Positions 25,194 through 32,522 of a stretch of 38,747 bases of DNA are shown piece by piece. The first letter of the stretch is position 1. Each line of letters starts with the position of its first letter. The stretch lies in contig CAMLMQ010000009.1 of assembly GCA_946481135.1 (NCBI GenBank), forward strand, positions 1 to 38,747. The letters run 5' to 3'. The translations under genes and the position numbers were made by a program. This DNA comes from an uncultured Microbacteriaceae bacterium (lineage in GTDB: Bacteria; Actinomycetota; Actinomycetes; Actinomycetales; Microbacteriaceae). The notes under the pieces are model-generated. The model did no database searches. It was not told the origin of the DNA and saw only the letters and a list, made by a program, of their open reading frames with translations.

Positions 25194-26144
25194 TTGTTTA
25201 GCGAGTCCATCGCCCGTGTCGGGCATAAGGTAAATTCCCGCGTTCACCCAATATCTCTGCCGTCTGTCTTGTCAGCCCTGGCGCTACTCGCGAGTTCATT
25301 CTTCGTGCCGAGCCAGTCAGCCGCGCTATCGCGAGAGGCCGATCCGTCTGAGGTCGAAGCCGCTCTAGTCGCAGCTGGCGCGATTACTGCCGACACGGGA
25401 GCCGGCGGGCGAGAGACCCAGTTCCACACAGATTCGCCCTTGCCGGCGACTCTCACGGAGTCTGGACTCCAAATCGAGTCGAATGCCGGGATCCTCACTA
25501 TGGCACCGGTGGCCGTGGGTGAGGCTACGTCTCTTGGAGATGGTGCTGTGATGTTTCAGCACCCACAGGACTCGGCCATCGCCCTTACGACTTCGGAGCG
25601 TGGCGCGAACGCTGGCTACTCGGTTTTGCTATCCGAGAACGCGCCCCGCGAGTACAGCTATCGGTTCACGATCGACGGGGAGCCCGCGATCCTCGAGTCA
25701 ACGGAGGCAGGTGGCATCGCGATCTTCTCGCCAGACGGGGAGATCGTGAACCTGATCGCTCCGGCCTGGGCCGTCGACGCGAACGGCGTTGATGTGCCGA
25801 CGAATTACACCATCTTTGGCAACACGATTACTCAGACAATTCACCTTGGCGCTGATGTGGTCTACCCAGTTGTCGCTGATCCGCGCCTCATGTGCGACGG
25901 GCTATGGTGCACTGTCGAACTCAGCCGAGCGGACACTGCCGCGGTCGCCGACAACGCGCTGAACGCCGGAATCCTCTGCACATTCATACCGTCGGGCGGG
26001 GCCGCCGCCTGCGCCGCAGTGGTCGTTGGAGCGTGGGCACACGCCAATATCGCGCGCTCGAACGGGTTGTGCAGTGGTTACCGCGTCTGGCAGCAGAACC
26101 TGATCTCCTTCGGTCACCTCGTCTATATCACCTGCTATGCCTAG
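25194..26144 (+). CDS. secreted protein with six-cysteine C-terminal module, 316 aa, function unknown
   Basis: Starts with TTG behind a very good AAGGAGGA site seven bases upstream. Residues about 22–45 are a signal peptide (cleavage probable near QSA-AL). The mature part has a beta-rich central domain, including IFSPDGEIVNLIAPAWAVD and a closing DVVYPVVADP at 221–230. I recall secreted actinobacterial proteins with this same ending of the central domain and differing C-terminal modules. The last 86 residues are different in character: cysteines at 234, 239, 262, 273, 293 and 314, and a Gly/Ala/Val-rich hydrophobic stretch (about 259–285). Codon use is less GC-rich than in the neighbours (25801–25860 has 28 G/C of 60), suggesting transfer. 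It is followed by a small membrane protein 17 bases later. A bacteriocin-like or polymorphic effector role is possible but is inference. Confidence 0.8.
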   Translation: MFSESIARVGHKVNSRVHPISLPSVLSALALLASSFFVPSQSAALSREADPSEVEAALVAAGAITADTGAGGRETQFHTDSPLPATLTESGLQIESNAGILTMAPVAVGEATSLGDGAVMFQHPQDSAIALTTSERGANAGYSVLLSENAPREYSYRFTIDGEPAILESTEAGGIAIFSPDGEIVNLIAPAWAVDANGVDVPTNYTIFGNTITQTIHLGADVVYPVVADPRLMCDGLWCTVELSRADTAAVADNALNAGILCTFIPSGGAAACAAVVVGAWAHANIARSNGLCSGYRVWQQNLISFGHLVYITCYA

Positions 26145-26161
26145 AAAGGACTGAACGGGTT

Positions 26162-26419
26162 GTGAACCCTGAGAAGGCCAGGAACAAGATCGACGCACGC
26201 CGTTCGTTCACAGTCGTCTATTGGGCGCTGGTCTGTGCCGGGCTTGCGGCAGTTGTGCTCGCTTTCGCCATTGGGACAGCTCAGCAGCGCATCGTGACCG
26301 GCGCGGTGGTGATGGTTGGCGTCATCCTTCTCTCGGTGGGGCGCCTGGTAGTAGCGAGGCGAGGCGCGCGCGAAGCGGACGATTCGCACCCCACCGCTCG
26401 TCCAGAAGGAGACGATTAG
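26162..26419 (+). CDS. small two-helix membrane protein, 85 aa
   Basis: It follows the secreted protein gene on the same strand, 17 bases after its stop. Two hydrophobic helices are predicted (about residues 18–39 and 45–63), joined by a short polar turn; the N-terminus is basic (NPEKARNKIDARRS) and the C-terminus is hydrophilic and acidic. The GTG start is preceded by AAAGGA at a rather long spacing (11 bases). The family is not recognised. Its size, two-helix form and position make it a candidate immunity or chaperone-type partner of the upstream secreted protein; this is only suggested by the layout. Confidence 0.68.
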   Translation: MNPEKARNKIDARRSFTVVYWALVCAGLAAVVLAFAIGTAQQRIVTGAVVMVGVILLSVGRLVVARRGAREADDSHPTARPEGDD

Positions 26420-26806
26420 GCCGAGTGGGCCACTATCCGGGAGACGATTGAGAAGGCTCCCAAGGCCAGGACGTGCTCGTCGCGCTCTGGATATAGCGTC
26501 CCGGGACTCTGTCTCATCTCGCTGCCGTGACAAGACGAGAACTTCCAGGCGAGAGTGGAGCTGTTCAGCCCCTGACGCGCGAGGGCGTCTCCTGCCTCAA
26601 GCGATCGCGACGTTGACGCCGCGCCAACGTGTTCGTCTCCCGGAATAGGTCGACGAGGATCGATCGGTCCCGGCGGCGGTCGATTTCTCCGACGGCATCT
26701 GCGCACCTAGGGCTGACTACTCGCGCCGCTGCCGATCCGAACCATCCCGCCGCGCAGCCCGTCACGCCTGGCTACGCTTCTACGGTCGCCGCAGGCCCCG
26801 TTAGTG
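26420..26806. other. intergenic region without recognisable gene
   Basis: No convincing coding frame on either strand. The frames that are open have no ribosome-binding site and an arginine/proline/serine-rich make-up typical of chance. A weak hairpin ACGTTG (26610–26615) / CAACGT (26625–26630) may help end transcription of the islet. Confidence 0.55.
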
Positions 26807-27595
26807 CTAGACGGTGCCGCCGTCGCCGATGAGGCAGCCGTCGCCCCACTCGCCCGGCAGCACCCAGGCGTTCTCGGTCGCGAGGCGCTGAGCGGCCGAC
26901 GAGAGCTGGATGACGCAGTCGCGCCAGCGCACCGTCATCGCCGATCCGGCATCCGACTCGAACCCGAAGAGTCCGCGGGCGAGCGCCGCGTCGAGGTCGA
27001 CCCGGTCGTTCACGGCGGGGTCGCCGAGCAGGAGGCTCGCGAATGTCGCCGATCCCGGGCCGGTGACGACCGGCACGGTGCAGCCGAACGCGCCCGGGTC
27101 ATCCTGCGAGGGCGCGATACCGCGGCCCTCGCCGATCGACGCGATGAAGCCGCCGGGGGCGACCGCGAAGGTCATGCCGTCGGGCCAGTCGCCCTCCATC
27201 TCGAGGCGCGACGTGATGACGCCGGTCGGCTCCTGCCCGACGAAGACGTCGAGTTGCGACTCGATCGCGTTCGGGCACTCGTCGAGCAGCGCCTGGAAAT
27301 CGGCGGCCGCCGTCGTCGCGGTCGCGGCGCGCGCGACGGTGAGCACGAGCTCCACCTGCTGGTCGCCGACGTCGGCCGTCGCCGAGATGCGCAGGAAGGC
27401 ACTGCCCGGCAGTGACTCGGGATTGATCGGGTCGGCGTCGGGCGGCGGGGCGACGGTCGTCGCCGTCGGGCTCGCGGAGGGCGACGCGTCGGTCGGCGTC
27501 GGGGCGGGGGCCGCTCCGGTCGTGCATCCGGCGAGCGCGGCGGCGACCGAGAGCGCGACGAGTCCGGCGAGGGGCGTGAGCTTCCTGCGGCGCAT
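26807..27595 (-). CDS. secreted lipoprotein, unknown function, 262 aa
   Basis: The N-terminus MRRRKLTPLAGLVALSVAAALAGC is a lipoprotein signal peptide with lipobox LAGC and lipidated Cys24. A Thr/Ser/Pro/Ala-rich linker (about residues 25–60) leads to one globular domain with cysteines in DECPN, FGCTV, WRDCVI and DGCLI, which can form two disulfides. No family is recognised. The ATG has CACAAT six bases upstream (27602–27607 on the minus strand), suggesting a leaderless message that starts inside the 12-base gap after the peptidoglycan hydrolase gene; read-through from that operon is also possible. Confidence 0.82.
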   Translation of the reverse strand: MRRRKLTPLAGLVALSVAAALAGCTTGAAPAPTPTDASPSASPTATTVAPPPDADPINPESLPGSAFLRISATADVGDQQVELVLTVARAATATTAAADFQALLDECPNAIESQLDVFVGQEPTGVITSRLEMEGDWPDGMTFAVAPGGFIASIGEGRGIAPSQDDPGAFGCTVPVVTGPGSATFASLLLGDPAVNDRVDLDAALARGLFGFESDAGSAMTVRWRDCVIQLSSAAQRLATENAWVLPGEWGDGCLIGDGGTV

Positions 27596-27607
27596 TCCCC
27601 GATTGTG

Positions 27608-28855
27608 TCAGCCCGTGGGCCGCCCCACGTATTCCACGAGGTCGCCGTAGCGCACGTTGACGATGCGCACCGGCGCCGTGGGGTTGGGCGCTTCGATCAT
27701 CTTGCCGCCGCCGAGGTAGATCGCGACGTGGTACTTGCGGGGGTTCAGGTACGAGCCGCCGTCGGAGTAGAACAGCAGGTCGCCGCGCTGCATCGACCCG
27801 CGCTCGACGAGGCGTCCACGCGCCGCCATCGTGTTGTATTGCTCGGTCGACGAGTGCGGCCCGATGTAGACGCCTGCGGCGGAGTAGCTCACCATCGCCA
27901 GTCCCGAGCAGTCCCACGAGTCGGGTCCACGACCGCCGAGCCGGTAGGGCTCGCCGACCTGAGCCGTCGCGAACGCGATCGCCGTCTCGACCGCGCTCGA
28001 CACGGGCGGCGGCGGGGTGGGGTCGACGCTGGGCGGCGGAGTCGTCGTGGGCGGCGGGGTGCCCGGGGGCGGCGAGGAGGGCGGCGGACTTCCCGGCGGG
28101 TTGGCGGCGAGCCCCTCCTGGTACTCCCGCTCCGTCTCGAGCGTCGTGCCCTTGAGCGCCGCGAGTTGCGCGTACATCCGGTCGACGTCGGCGCGCTGCG
28201 CCTCGACCTTCGCCTGCGCCTCCTCGGCGGCCGCCTGGGCGACGTCGAGAGCCTCCTGGGCCTCGTCGGCGAGGCGCTGCCGCTGCCGCTCGGCGGCGCG
28301 GGCATCCGTCGCGAGCGCCGACGCGGTCTTCTTGTCGTAGATCGCCTGACGCAGCAGCGCCGCCGACGACTCCGAAAGCCGGTCGGCGATGCCGAGCCGG
28401 TTCAGCAGCGAGTCGGTGTCGTCGGCCGAGCCGAGCAGCAGCCCGAGCGTCACGTCGCCCCCGCCTCCGCGCGCGAGCTGAGCGACGAGCACCGCCACGC
28501 GACGCTCCGAGTCGTCGGCCTTCTCCTGCGCGGCGTCCGCCTGATCGGTGAGGCGTCCGAGACGGGTCGTGGCGGCATCCAGCGCGGTGACGGCGAGCGC
28601 GTACTCCTCGGCGTACTGCTGGGCGGTGCGGGTGAGGTCGGCGGCATCCGCCTCGAGCCGGATGAGGATGCCCTCGATCTCGTCGACCTTCGCCTGCGCG
28701 GTCGCCTCGTCGCGGCGGGCCTGCTCGACCTCGTCCCACGTCGGATACTCGGGCTGGCGCAACGCCATCGCCGTCGTCGGGTTCGCGAACGTCAGCAGGA
28801 GCGTGGCGGGAACCCCCGCCGCGATCATCCTGCGCCGCCGCTTGCCGTCCGCCAT
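27608..28855 (-). CDS. secreted NlpC/P60 peptidoglycan endopeptidase
   Basis: A 415-residue cell-wall hydrolase. The signal region (about residues 1–31, MADGKRRRRMIAAGVPATLLLTFANPTTAMA) is followed by YPTWDEV (38–44), a long coiled coil (about 45–240, heptad-like Ala/Glu/Gln/Arg sequence interrupted by RGGGGDVTLGLLLGS), a proline-rich linker (about 250–285) and the C-terminal NlpC/P60 domain. The latter has the catalytic cysteine in SWDCSGLAMVSYS and the histidine in KYHVAIYLGGG. This is the RipA/CwlO-type layout, in which the coiled coil holds back or targets the protease. The ATG lies two bases after the stop of the M23 hydrolase gene, so both are one operon. Confidence 0.93.
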   Translation of the reverse strand: MADGKRRRRMIAAGVPATLLLTFANPTTAMALRQPEYPTWDEVEQARRDEATAQAKVDEIEGILIRLEADAADLTRTAQQYAEEYALAVTALDAATTRLGRLTDQADAAQEKADDSERRVAVLVAQLARGGGGDVTLGLLLGSADDTDSLLNRLGIADRLSESSAALLRQAIYDKKTASALATDARAAERQRQRLADEAQEALDVAQAAAEEAQAKVEAQRADVDRMYAQLAALKGTTLETEREYQEGLAANPPGSPPPSSPPPGTPPPTTTPPPSVDPTPPPPVSSAVETAIAFATAQVGEPYRLGGRGPDSWDCSGLAMVSYSAAGVYIGPHSSTEQYNTMAARGRLVERGSMQRGDLLFYSDGGSYLNPRKYHVAIYLGGGKMIEAPNPTAPVRIVNVRYGDLVEYVGRPTG

Positions 28856-28857
28856 AG

Positions 28858-30120
28858 CTACCCGATCGGCGCGCCCTGATCGCGCATGAACCGCACCGGA
28901 TCGGTGACGTCGCGGTTGCCGTTGATCCGGATCATGAAGTGCAGGTGGCAGCCCGTCGACATCCCGGTCGTGCCCATCTTCGCGATCGGCTGGCCCGGGG
29001 CGACGCGCTGGCCGACCTGCACGCCGATGCCGCCCGACTGGATGTGCGCATAGCCGGAGCCGGTGCCGTCCTGGTGGTCGATCGCGACGTAGTAGCCCCA
29101 GCCGGTCGCGCCGCTCCACCCCGCGAAGGTGACGATGCCGCCGTGCGCGGCGCGGATGGTCGCGCCGCAGCCGCCGCCCGCGAGGTCGGTGCCGCTGTGC
29201 TGGTGCCACGCGCCGGTGACGGGGTTGTAGCGCCCGCCGAAGTGGGAGGTGATGTAGCCGGGGTGCGGCCGCGTATATCCGCTCGCGCTGATCTGACCCT
29301 CGGCGCCTTCGCCCCACTGCGCGACGAGGCCGGCGTTGTAGTCGGCGGTCATCTGCTGGCGCACGCCCGCGAGGTACTCGATGCGGGCACGCACCTCGGC
29401 GATGTCCTTCTCGGCCTGTGCGAGCTTCTCAGCGGCCGCGATCTGGGCGGCCTGCGCCTCTTGGAACGCCTTCTCCGCCGCGAGCCGCAGCTCTTCGAGG
29501 AGGTCTTGGGCGATCTCCGCCTGCTCGGCGAGGGCGTTCGCGGCGTTGCGCAGCTCGAGGGCCTTCGCGTAGAGCCCCGCGTAGCGGTCGCCGAGCACGC
29601 GGCCGATCTCGAGCCGGTGCAGCAGCACGTCGGGCGAGCCGGGCGTCGTGAACAGGCGCGGCGTGAGGTCGGCGCCGCCGCCGCCCTTGCTCATCTCGGA
29701 GATCACCTGCGCCGCGACCGCGAACGCCTCGTCGGCCTCGGCCTGTGCGGCGGCCGTCTGGTCGACGAGCGCCTGCGTCACGATGCTCTGTTCGTCGTAG
29801 GCCTGCTGGGCGATCCCGTAGAGCTCGCCCTTCGCATTCGCCTCGTCTTGGGTGCGCTGCGCCTCCGCCTGGAGCGCGGAGAGCTGGCCTTCGAGCCGCG
29901 CCCGCAACGCCTTCGCCTCGGCTTCGTTGCGCTGGGCGGCGGCGACCTCGTCCCACGTCGGGTAGTCGGCGGCCAGCAGCGCGGTGGCGGGCATCGGGGT
30001 GAGGATGCCGGCCACGGGCAGCACGGCGAGCGCCAGCGCCCCGGCGATCACGCGGATGCTGCGCGCGACACCCGCCTTCGGCGTCGCGTCGCGAGCCCCC
30101 CGGCTGGACGAACGTCCCAT
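28858..30120 (-). CDS. secreted M23 (LytM-type) peptidoglycan hydrolase with coiled coil
   Basis: A 420-residue protein with a basic N-terminus and signal peptide (about residues 20–50), YPTWDEV at 53–59, a coiled coil (about 60–260) carrying an MSKGGGGADLTPRLF interruption like that of its neighbour, and a C-terminal M23 peptidase domain. The zinc-site residues are visible: HQHSGTDLAGG with the His/Asp pair, and GCHLHF for the last His. It probably cuts peptidoglycan cross-links or activates another hydrolase at division (EnvC-like). I chose the ATG at 30120 over one at 30162 because the extra residues overlap the inverted repeat upstream and have no signal-like character. It is cotranscribed with the NlpC/P60 gene. 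Confidence 0.92.
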   Translation of the reverse strand: MGRSSSRGARDATPKAGVARSIRVIAGALALAVLPVAGILTPMPATALLAADYPTWDEVAAAQRNEAEAKALRARLEGQLSALQAEAQRTQDEANAKGELYGIAQQAYDEQSIVTQALVDQTAAAQAEADEAFAVAAQVISEMSKGGGGADLTPRLFTTPGSPDVLLHRLEIGRVLGDRYAGLYAKALELRNAANALAEQAEIAQDLLEELRLAAEKAFQEAQAAQIAAAEKLAQAEKDIAEVRARIEYLAGVRQQMTADYNAGLVAQWGEGAEGQISASGYTRPHPGYITSHFGGRYNPVTGAWHQHSGTDLAGGGCGATIRAAHGGIVTFAGWSGATGWGYYVAIDHQDGTGSGYAHIQSGGIGVQVGQRVAPGQPIAKMGTTGMSTGCHLHFMIRINGNRDVTDPVRFMRDQGAPIG

Positions 30121-30139
30121 GACTAACCCCAGATCTTCC

Positions 30140-30190
30140 CGTGGCCGAACCACTCCGGCCACGCGAACAACATCGGCAACACTAGCAACA
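30140..30190 (-). promoter_or_regulatory. hairpin and TGTTG triplet upstream of the hydrolase operon
   Basis: CGTGGCCG (30140–30147) and CGGCCACG (30156–30163) form a perfect 8-bp stem with an 8-base loop, about 20–43 bases before the ATG. Just upstream on the coding strand the pentamer TGTTG occurs three times with an exact nine-base period (30190–30186, 30181–30177 and 30172–30168). Such phased direct repeats are typical of OmpR-family response-regulator sites; MtrA, which controls cell-wall hydrolases in actinobacteria, is a possible ligand (inference). Confidence 0.5.
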
Positions 30191-30271
30191 AAGTCTCAAC
30201 GGCGACTTGAACCTAGTTCACGGATGCCCCGGTGCCCCGCTCATCCGCGGGGTGTCCGGCATCCCGTCGGA

Positions 30272-30301
30272 TTGGCGTTTCTCAGGATCCGCTCGTATGC
30301 T
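30272..30301 (+). promoter_or_regulatory. promoter of the tRNA cluster
   Basis: TTGGCG (30272–30277) and TATGCT (30296–30301) are spaced by 18 bases and point at tRNA-Glu, whose first base is 29 bases downstream of the -10. Confidence 0.6.
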
Positions 30302-30329
30302 TGACCGTCGGTTGCTGTGCAGCTTGTGC

Positions 30330-30402
30330 GGCCCCATCGTTTAGTGGCCTAGGACACCGCCCTTTCACGGCGGCAGCACGGGTTCGAATCCCGTTGGGGT
30401 CA
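30330..30402 (+). tRNA. tRNA-Glu (anticodon TTC)
   Basis: A 73-base cloverleaf: acceptor GGCCCCA pairs with TGGGGTC (one G·T pair), anticodon stem CCGCC/GGCGG with loop CTTTCAC (anticodon 30364–30366), T-arm ACGGG-TTCGAAT-CCCGT, discriminator A. CCA is not encoded. Confidence 0.97.
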
Positions 30403-30430
30403 CTCGATCGACACACAATTGAAAATGCAT

Positions 30431-30504
30431 GGCCCTGTAGCGCAGTTGGTTAGCGTGCCGCCCTGTCACGGCGGAGGTCGCGGGTTCAAGTCCCGTCAGG
30501 GTCG
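30431..30504 (+). tRNA. tRNA-Asp (anticodon GTC)
   Basis: A 74-base cloverleaf: acceptor GGCCCTG pairs with CAGGGTC, anticodon stem CCGCC/GGCGG with loop CTGTCAC (anticodon 30465–30467), T-arm GCGGG-TTCAAGT-CCCGT, discriminator G as expected for tRNA-Asp. CCA is not encoded. Confidence 0.97.
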
Positions 30505-30545
30505 CGGATGGAGCCTCTCCTCACGGGGAGGCTCTTCCAACACCA

Positions 30546-30618
30546 GGCTCTGTAGCTCAGTTGGTAGAGCGTCCGACTGAAAATCGGAAGGTCACCGGAT
30601 CGACGCCGGTCGGAGCCA
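30546..30618 (+). tRNA. tRNA-Phe (anticodon GAA)
   Basis: A 73-base cloverleaf: acceptor GGCTCTG pairs with CGGAGCC, anticodon stem TCCGA/TCGGA with loop CTGAAAA (anticodon 30579–30581), T-arm ACCGG-ATCGACG-CCGGT, discriminator A, followed by an encoded CCA (30619–30621). The T-loop begins with A instead of the usual T at position 54. Confidence 0.96.
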
Positions 30619-30623
30619 CCACC

Positions 30624-30649
30624 GAAACCCCCGCCCCGGCGGGGGTTTC
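30624..30649 (+). terminator. terminator of the tRNA cluster
   Basis: GAAACCCCCGCC (30624–30635) and GGCGGGGGTTTC (30638–30649) form a 12-bp stem around two C residues (effective tetraloop), three bases after the encoded CCA. The 3' half, with the following CTCGT, is directly repeated 21 bases later. Confidence 0.85.
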
Positions 30650-30675
30650 CTCGTTTCCGGCGGGGGTTTCCTCGT
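30638..30675 (+). repeat. 17-base direct repeat with 21-base period
   Basis: GGCGGGGGTTTCCTCGT occurs at 30638–30654 and again at 30659–30675. Either copy could pair with the CCCCCGCC arm at 30628–30635, so the repeat offers two alternative terminator stems. Confidence 0.8.
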
Positions 30676-30772
30676 CCCCGGCCCGCGGGCCGGCCCGCGA
30701 CGTGCCACTCTTGGGCGCACGTCGCGGAACGTGAGCGGCGTGTTCCGGCATCTCGCGACCTACGCTGAGGGC

Positions 30773-31024
30773 ATGGACGGGCCTCCCCCGGAGTTCGCGA
30801 CCGCGGCGGGAGTCGCGACGTTCACCCCGTGCGGCGACCGGCGGTGGCGGGTGGCTCTCGACGGCACCCACGTCGCCGAGCTCGTCGAGGCCGAGTGCGA
30901 TCCCGAGACCGAGCAGGTCGCGTGGGGGCTCACGACCCGTGACGGCCGCAGCGGCCCGTGGCGCTCGACCTGGATGGATGCGCTCGCCGACCTCCCGTCG
31001 TCGGAGGGCGACGCACCGGCCTAA
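30773..31024 (+). CDS. hypothetical protein, 83 aa
   Basis: A small soluble protein (MDGPPPEFATAAGVATFTPCG…) with alternating hydrophobic residues suggesting beta strands (RRWRVALDGTHVAELVE) and an acidic end. No family is recognised. The ATG at 30773 is preceded by TACGCT exactly six bases upstream (30761–30766), predicting leaderless transcription, and is preferred over a GTG at 30731 that lies upstream of this promoter. Its stop codon TAA overlaps the stop of the convergent SDR gene in CTAA. Confidence 0.65.
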   Translation: MDGPPPEFATAAGVATFTPCGDRRWRVALDGTHVAELVEAECDPETEQVAWGLTTRDGRSGPWRSTWMDALADLPSSEGDAPA

Positions 31025-31914
31025 CGCCCGCGGCGCCACCCGCCGTCGACGGCGTTCGACGCGGGATGCGGCGTCGTGACGGTGCCGGGGGTGTCGGGCA
31101 CGACGCCATCCCGCAGCCCGAGGCGGCGCATCGTGGCCGCGAGGATGCGGTCGGCGAGTGCCGGGGCGACCGCGTGCAGCGGCACGAAGGCACCTTGCAC
31201 GATCCCGACGATGCGTCGCCGCCTCGGCCGTTCCGCTGCGCGTACGATCGCCCGGGCCACGCGTCGCGGGTCGACGACCGGCGGGATCGGATGGATGCGG
31301 CGCCCGGTGCGGTTGGCGGCGTGCTGGTAGATCGGGGTGTCGATCGTCGCCGGCCAGACCATCGCGACCTCCACCGGCTGCCCGCCGCGCCGCAGCTCCT
31401 GACGGATCGACGCCGCGAATCCGGCCACCGCGTGCTTGCTCGCGACATACGCCCACACGTAGGGACTCGCGAGCACCGAGAACACCGACCCGACGATCAC
31501 GACCACCCCGTGGCTGCGGCGCAGGGCGGGCAGTGCCGCGCGCACCTGGTCGATCGTGCCGTGCACGTTCGTGTCGATGATCCTGCGCCCCTCGGCGGCC
31601 GGCATCCGCTCGAATGCGCCGTAGCCGTAGACGCTCGCGGCGGCCACCCACACGTCGATGCGTCCGAAGGCGTCGACCGCCGTGGCAGCGATCCGGTCGG
31701 CGTCGCCGTCGACCGTCACGTCCGCGACCACCGCCCGCGCCTCCCCGCCGAAGCGCCGGCACTCGTCGACCACCTCGTTCAGACTCTCCGCGCTGCGTGC
31801 CGCGACCACGAGGCGGGCCCCGCGGGAGGCGAGACGGTGGGCGGTCGCCCGCCCGATGCCGCTCGACGCCCCGACGACCACCGCGACGGTCGAGGCGTCG
31901 ACCCGGCGCCGCAT
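31021..31914 (-). CDS. SDR family NAD(P)-dependent oxidoreductase
   Basis: A 297-residue short-chain dehydrogenase/reductase. The cofactor motif is VVVGASSGIGRATAHRLA (about residues 12–29), followed by the VAARS segment that favours NADP, the structural motif, a catalytic serine in VIVGSVFSVLAS (about 142–153) and the catalytic YVASK (about 158–162). The C-terminal part is longer than in minimal SDRs and arginine-rich. The substrate is unknown. It starts two bases before the end of the DUF2231 gene context: the ATG lies immediately downstream of the TGA of that gene, so the two form an operon. Confidence 0.92.
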   Translation of the reverse strand: MRRRVDASTVAVVVGASSGIGRATAHRLASRGARLVVAARSAESLNEVVDECRRFGGEARAVVADVTVDGDADRIAATAVDAFGRIDVWVAAASVYGYGAFERMPAAEGRRIIDTNVHGTIDQVRAALPALRRSHGVVVIVGSVFSVLASPYVWAYVASKHAVAGFAASIRQELRRGGQPVEVAMVWPATIDTPIYQHAANRTGRRIHPIPPVVDPRRVARAIVRAAERPRRRRIVGIVQGAFVPLHAVAPALADRILAATMRRLGLRDGVVPDTPGTVTTPHPASNAVDGGWRRGR

Positions 31915-31916
31915 GG

Positions 31917-32423
31917 TCAGCGGGATGTCTCGTGCGCGGGAGCCTGGTCGCTCTCGTCGGCGACGCGCACCCCGTGCCGATAGACGAGTTCGCCGCCGAG
32001 GAAGCCCGACACCGCGAGGCCGAGAAGGCCGACGATCCCGAGCACCAGACCGGCGACGGGCGGCTCGTCCGTGCCGAGGTGCAGCAGCCACGCCACGGTG
32101 AACACCGCGATCCCGCCCAGGTTCAGCACCATGTGCACGGTCGCGATCCGTCGCGCGCGGGTGTCGGGCGTGAGCCGCAGGTAGTCGAGCAGGCCGAGCA
32201 CGCCGGCGACGACGGCGCCGAGGATGCCGATGCCGTAGAGCCATCGGGCACCGGTCGTGAAGGCGGCCGGGTCGTCGCCGGCGAACGCGACGACATCGAA
32301 CACGACGGCCAGCAGCCAGGCGCCGATCGGGACGATGACGGCGAACGGATGGAACGGATGCCCGTACGGTCCGGCGAGGGGGGTGCCGGGGCGCTTGGCC
32401 CGGCGGAGCGCGGTCTCGGTCAT
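31917..32423 (-). CDS. DUF2231 family membrane protein
   Basis: A 168-residue protein with four predicted membrane helices (about residues 25–46, 62–82, 95–112 and 125–143). The GHPFHPFAVIVPIGAW segment with two histidines at the start of helix 1 is the hallmark of DUF2231, a family with possible haem or quinone links but no established function. The ATG has TACCGT seven bases upstream on the minus strand (32431–32436) and no ribosome-binding site, so the message is probably leaderless. The SDR gene follows two bases after the stop. Confidence 0.85.
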   Translation of the reverse strand: MTETALRRAKRPGTPLAGPYGHPFHPFAVIVPIGAWLLAVVFDVVAFAGDDPAAFTTGARWLYGIGILGAVVAGVLGLLDYLRLTPDTRARRIATVHMVLNLGGIAVFTVAWLLHLGTDEPPVAGLVLGIVGLLGLAVSGFLGGELVYRHGVRVADESDQAPAHETSR

Positions 32424-32522
32424 GCGGGCCACGGTAGGTGCGCACCTCCGGCGGCGGATCCCCCTTGCTTCTCCGGGGACGCGGGGGTAGTCGCTGTCGG
32501 AGGCGGCGCCTACCGCCGGCGT

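Noticed and set aside
26416..26765. Short overlapping frames on both strands in the gap after the secreted protein cassette
   Set aside because: No ribosome-binding site or -10 at the right distance, composition typical of chance, and no likeness to resolvase, integrase or transposase remnants that I first suspected.
30121..30260. c-di-AMP (ydaO-type) riboswitch before the peptidoglycan hydrolase operon
   Set aside because: Context would suit it, but the conserved sequence blocks were not found; only a simple hairpin and TGTTG repeats are visible.
30731..30772. Earlier GTG start of the small hypothetical protein at 30773
   Set aside because: The predicted -10 (30761–30766) lies downstream of this GTG, so it would not be transcribed from that promoter.
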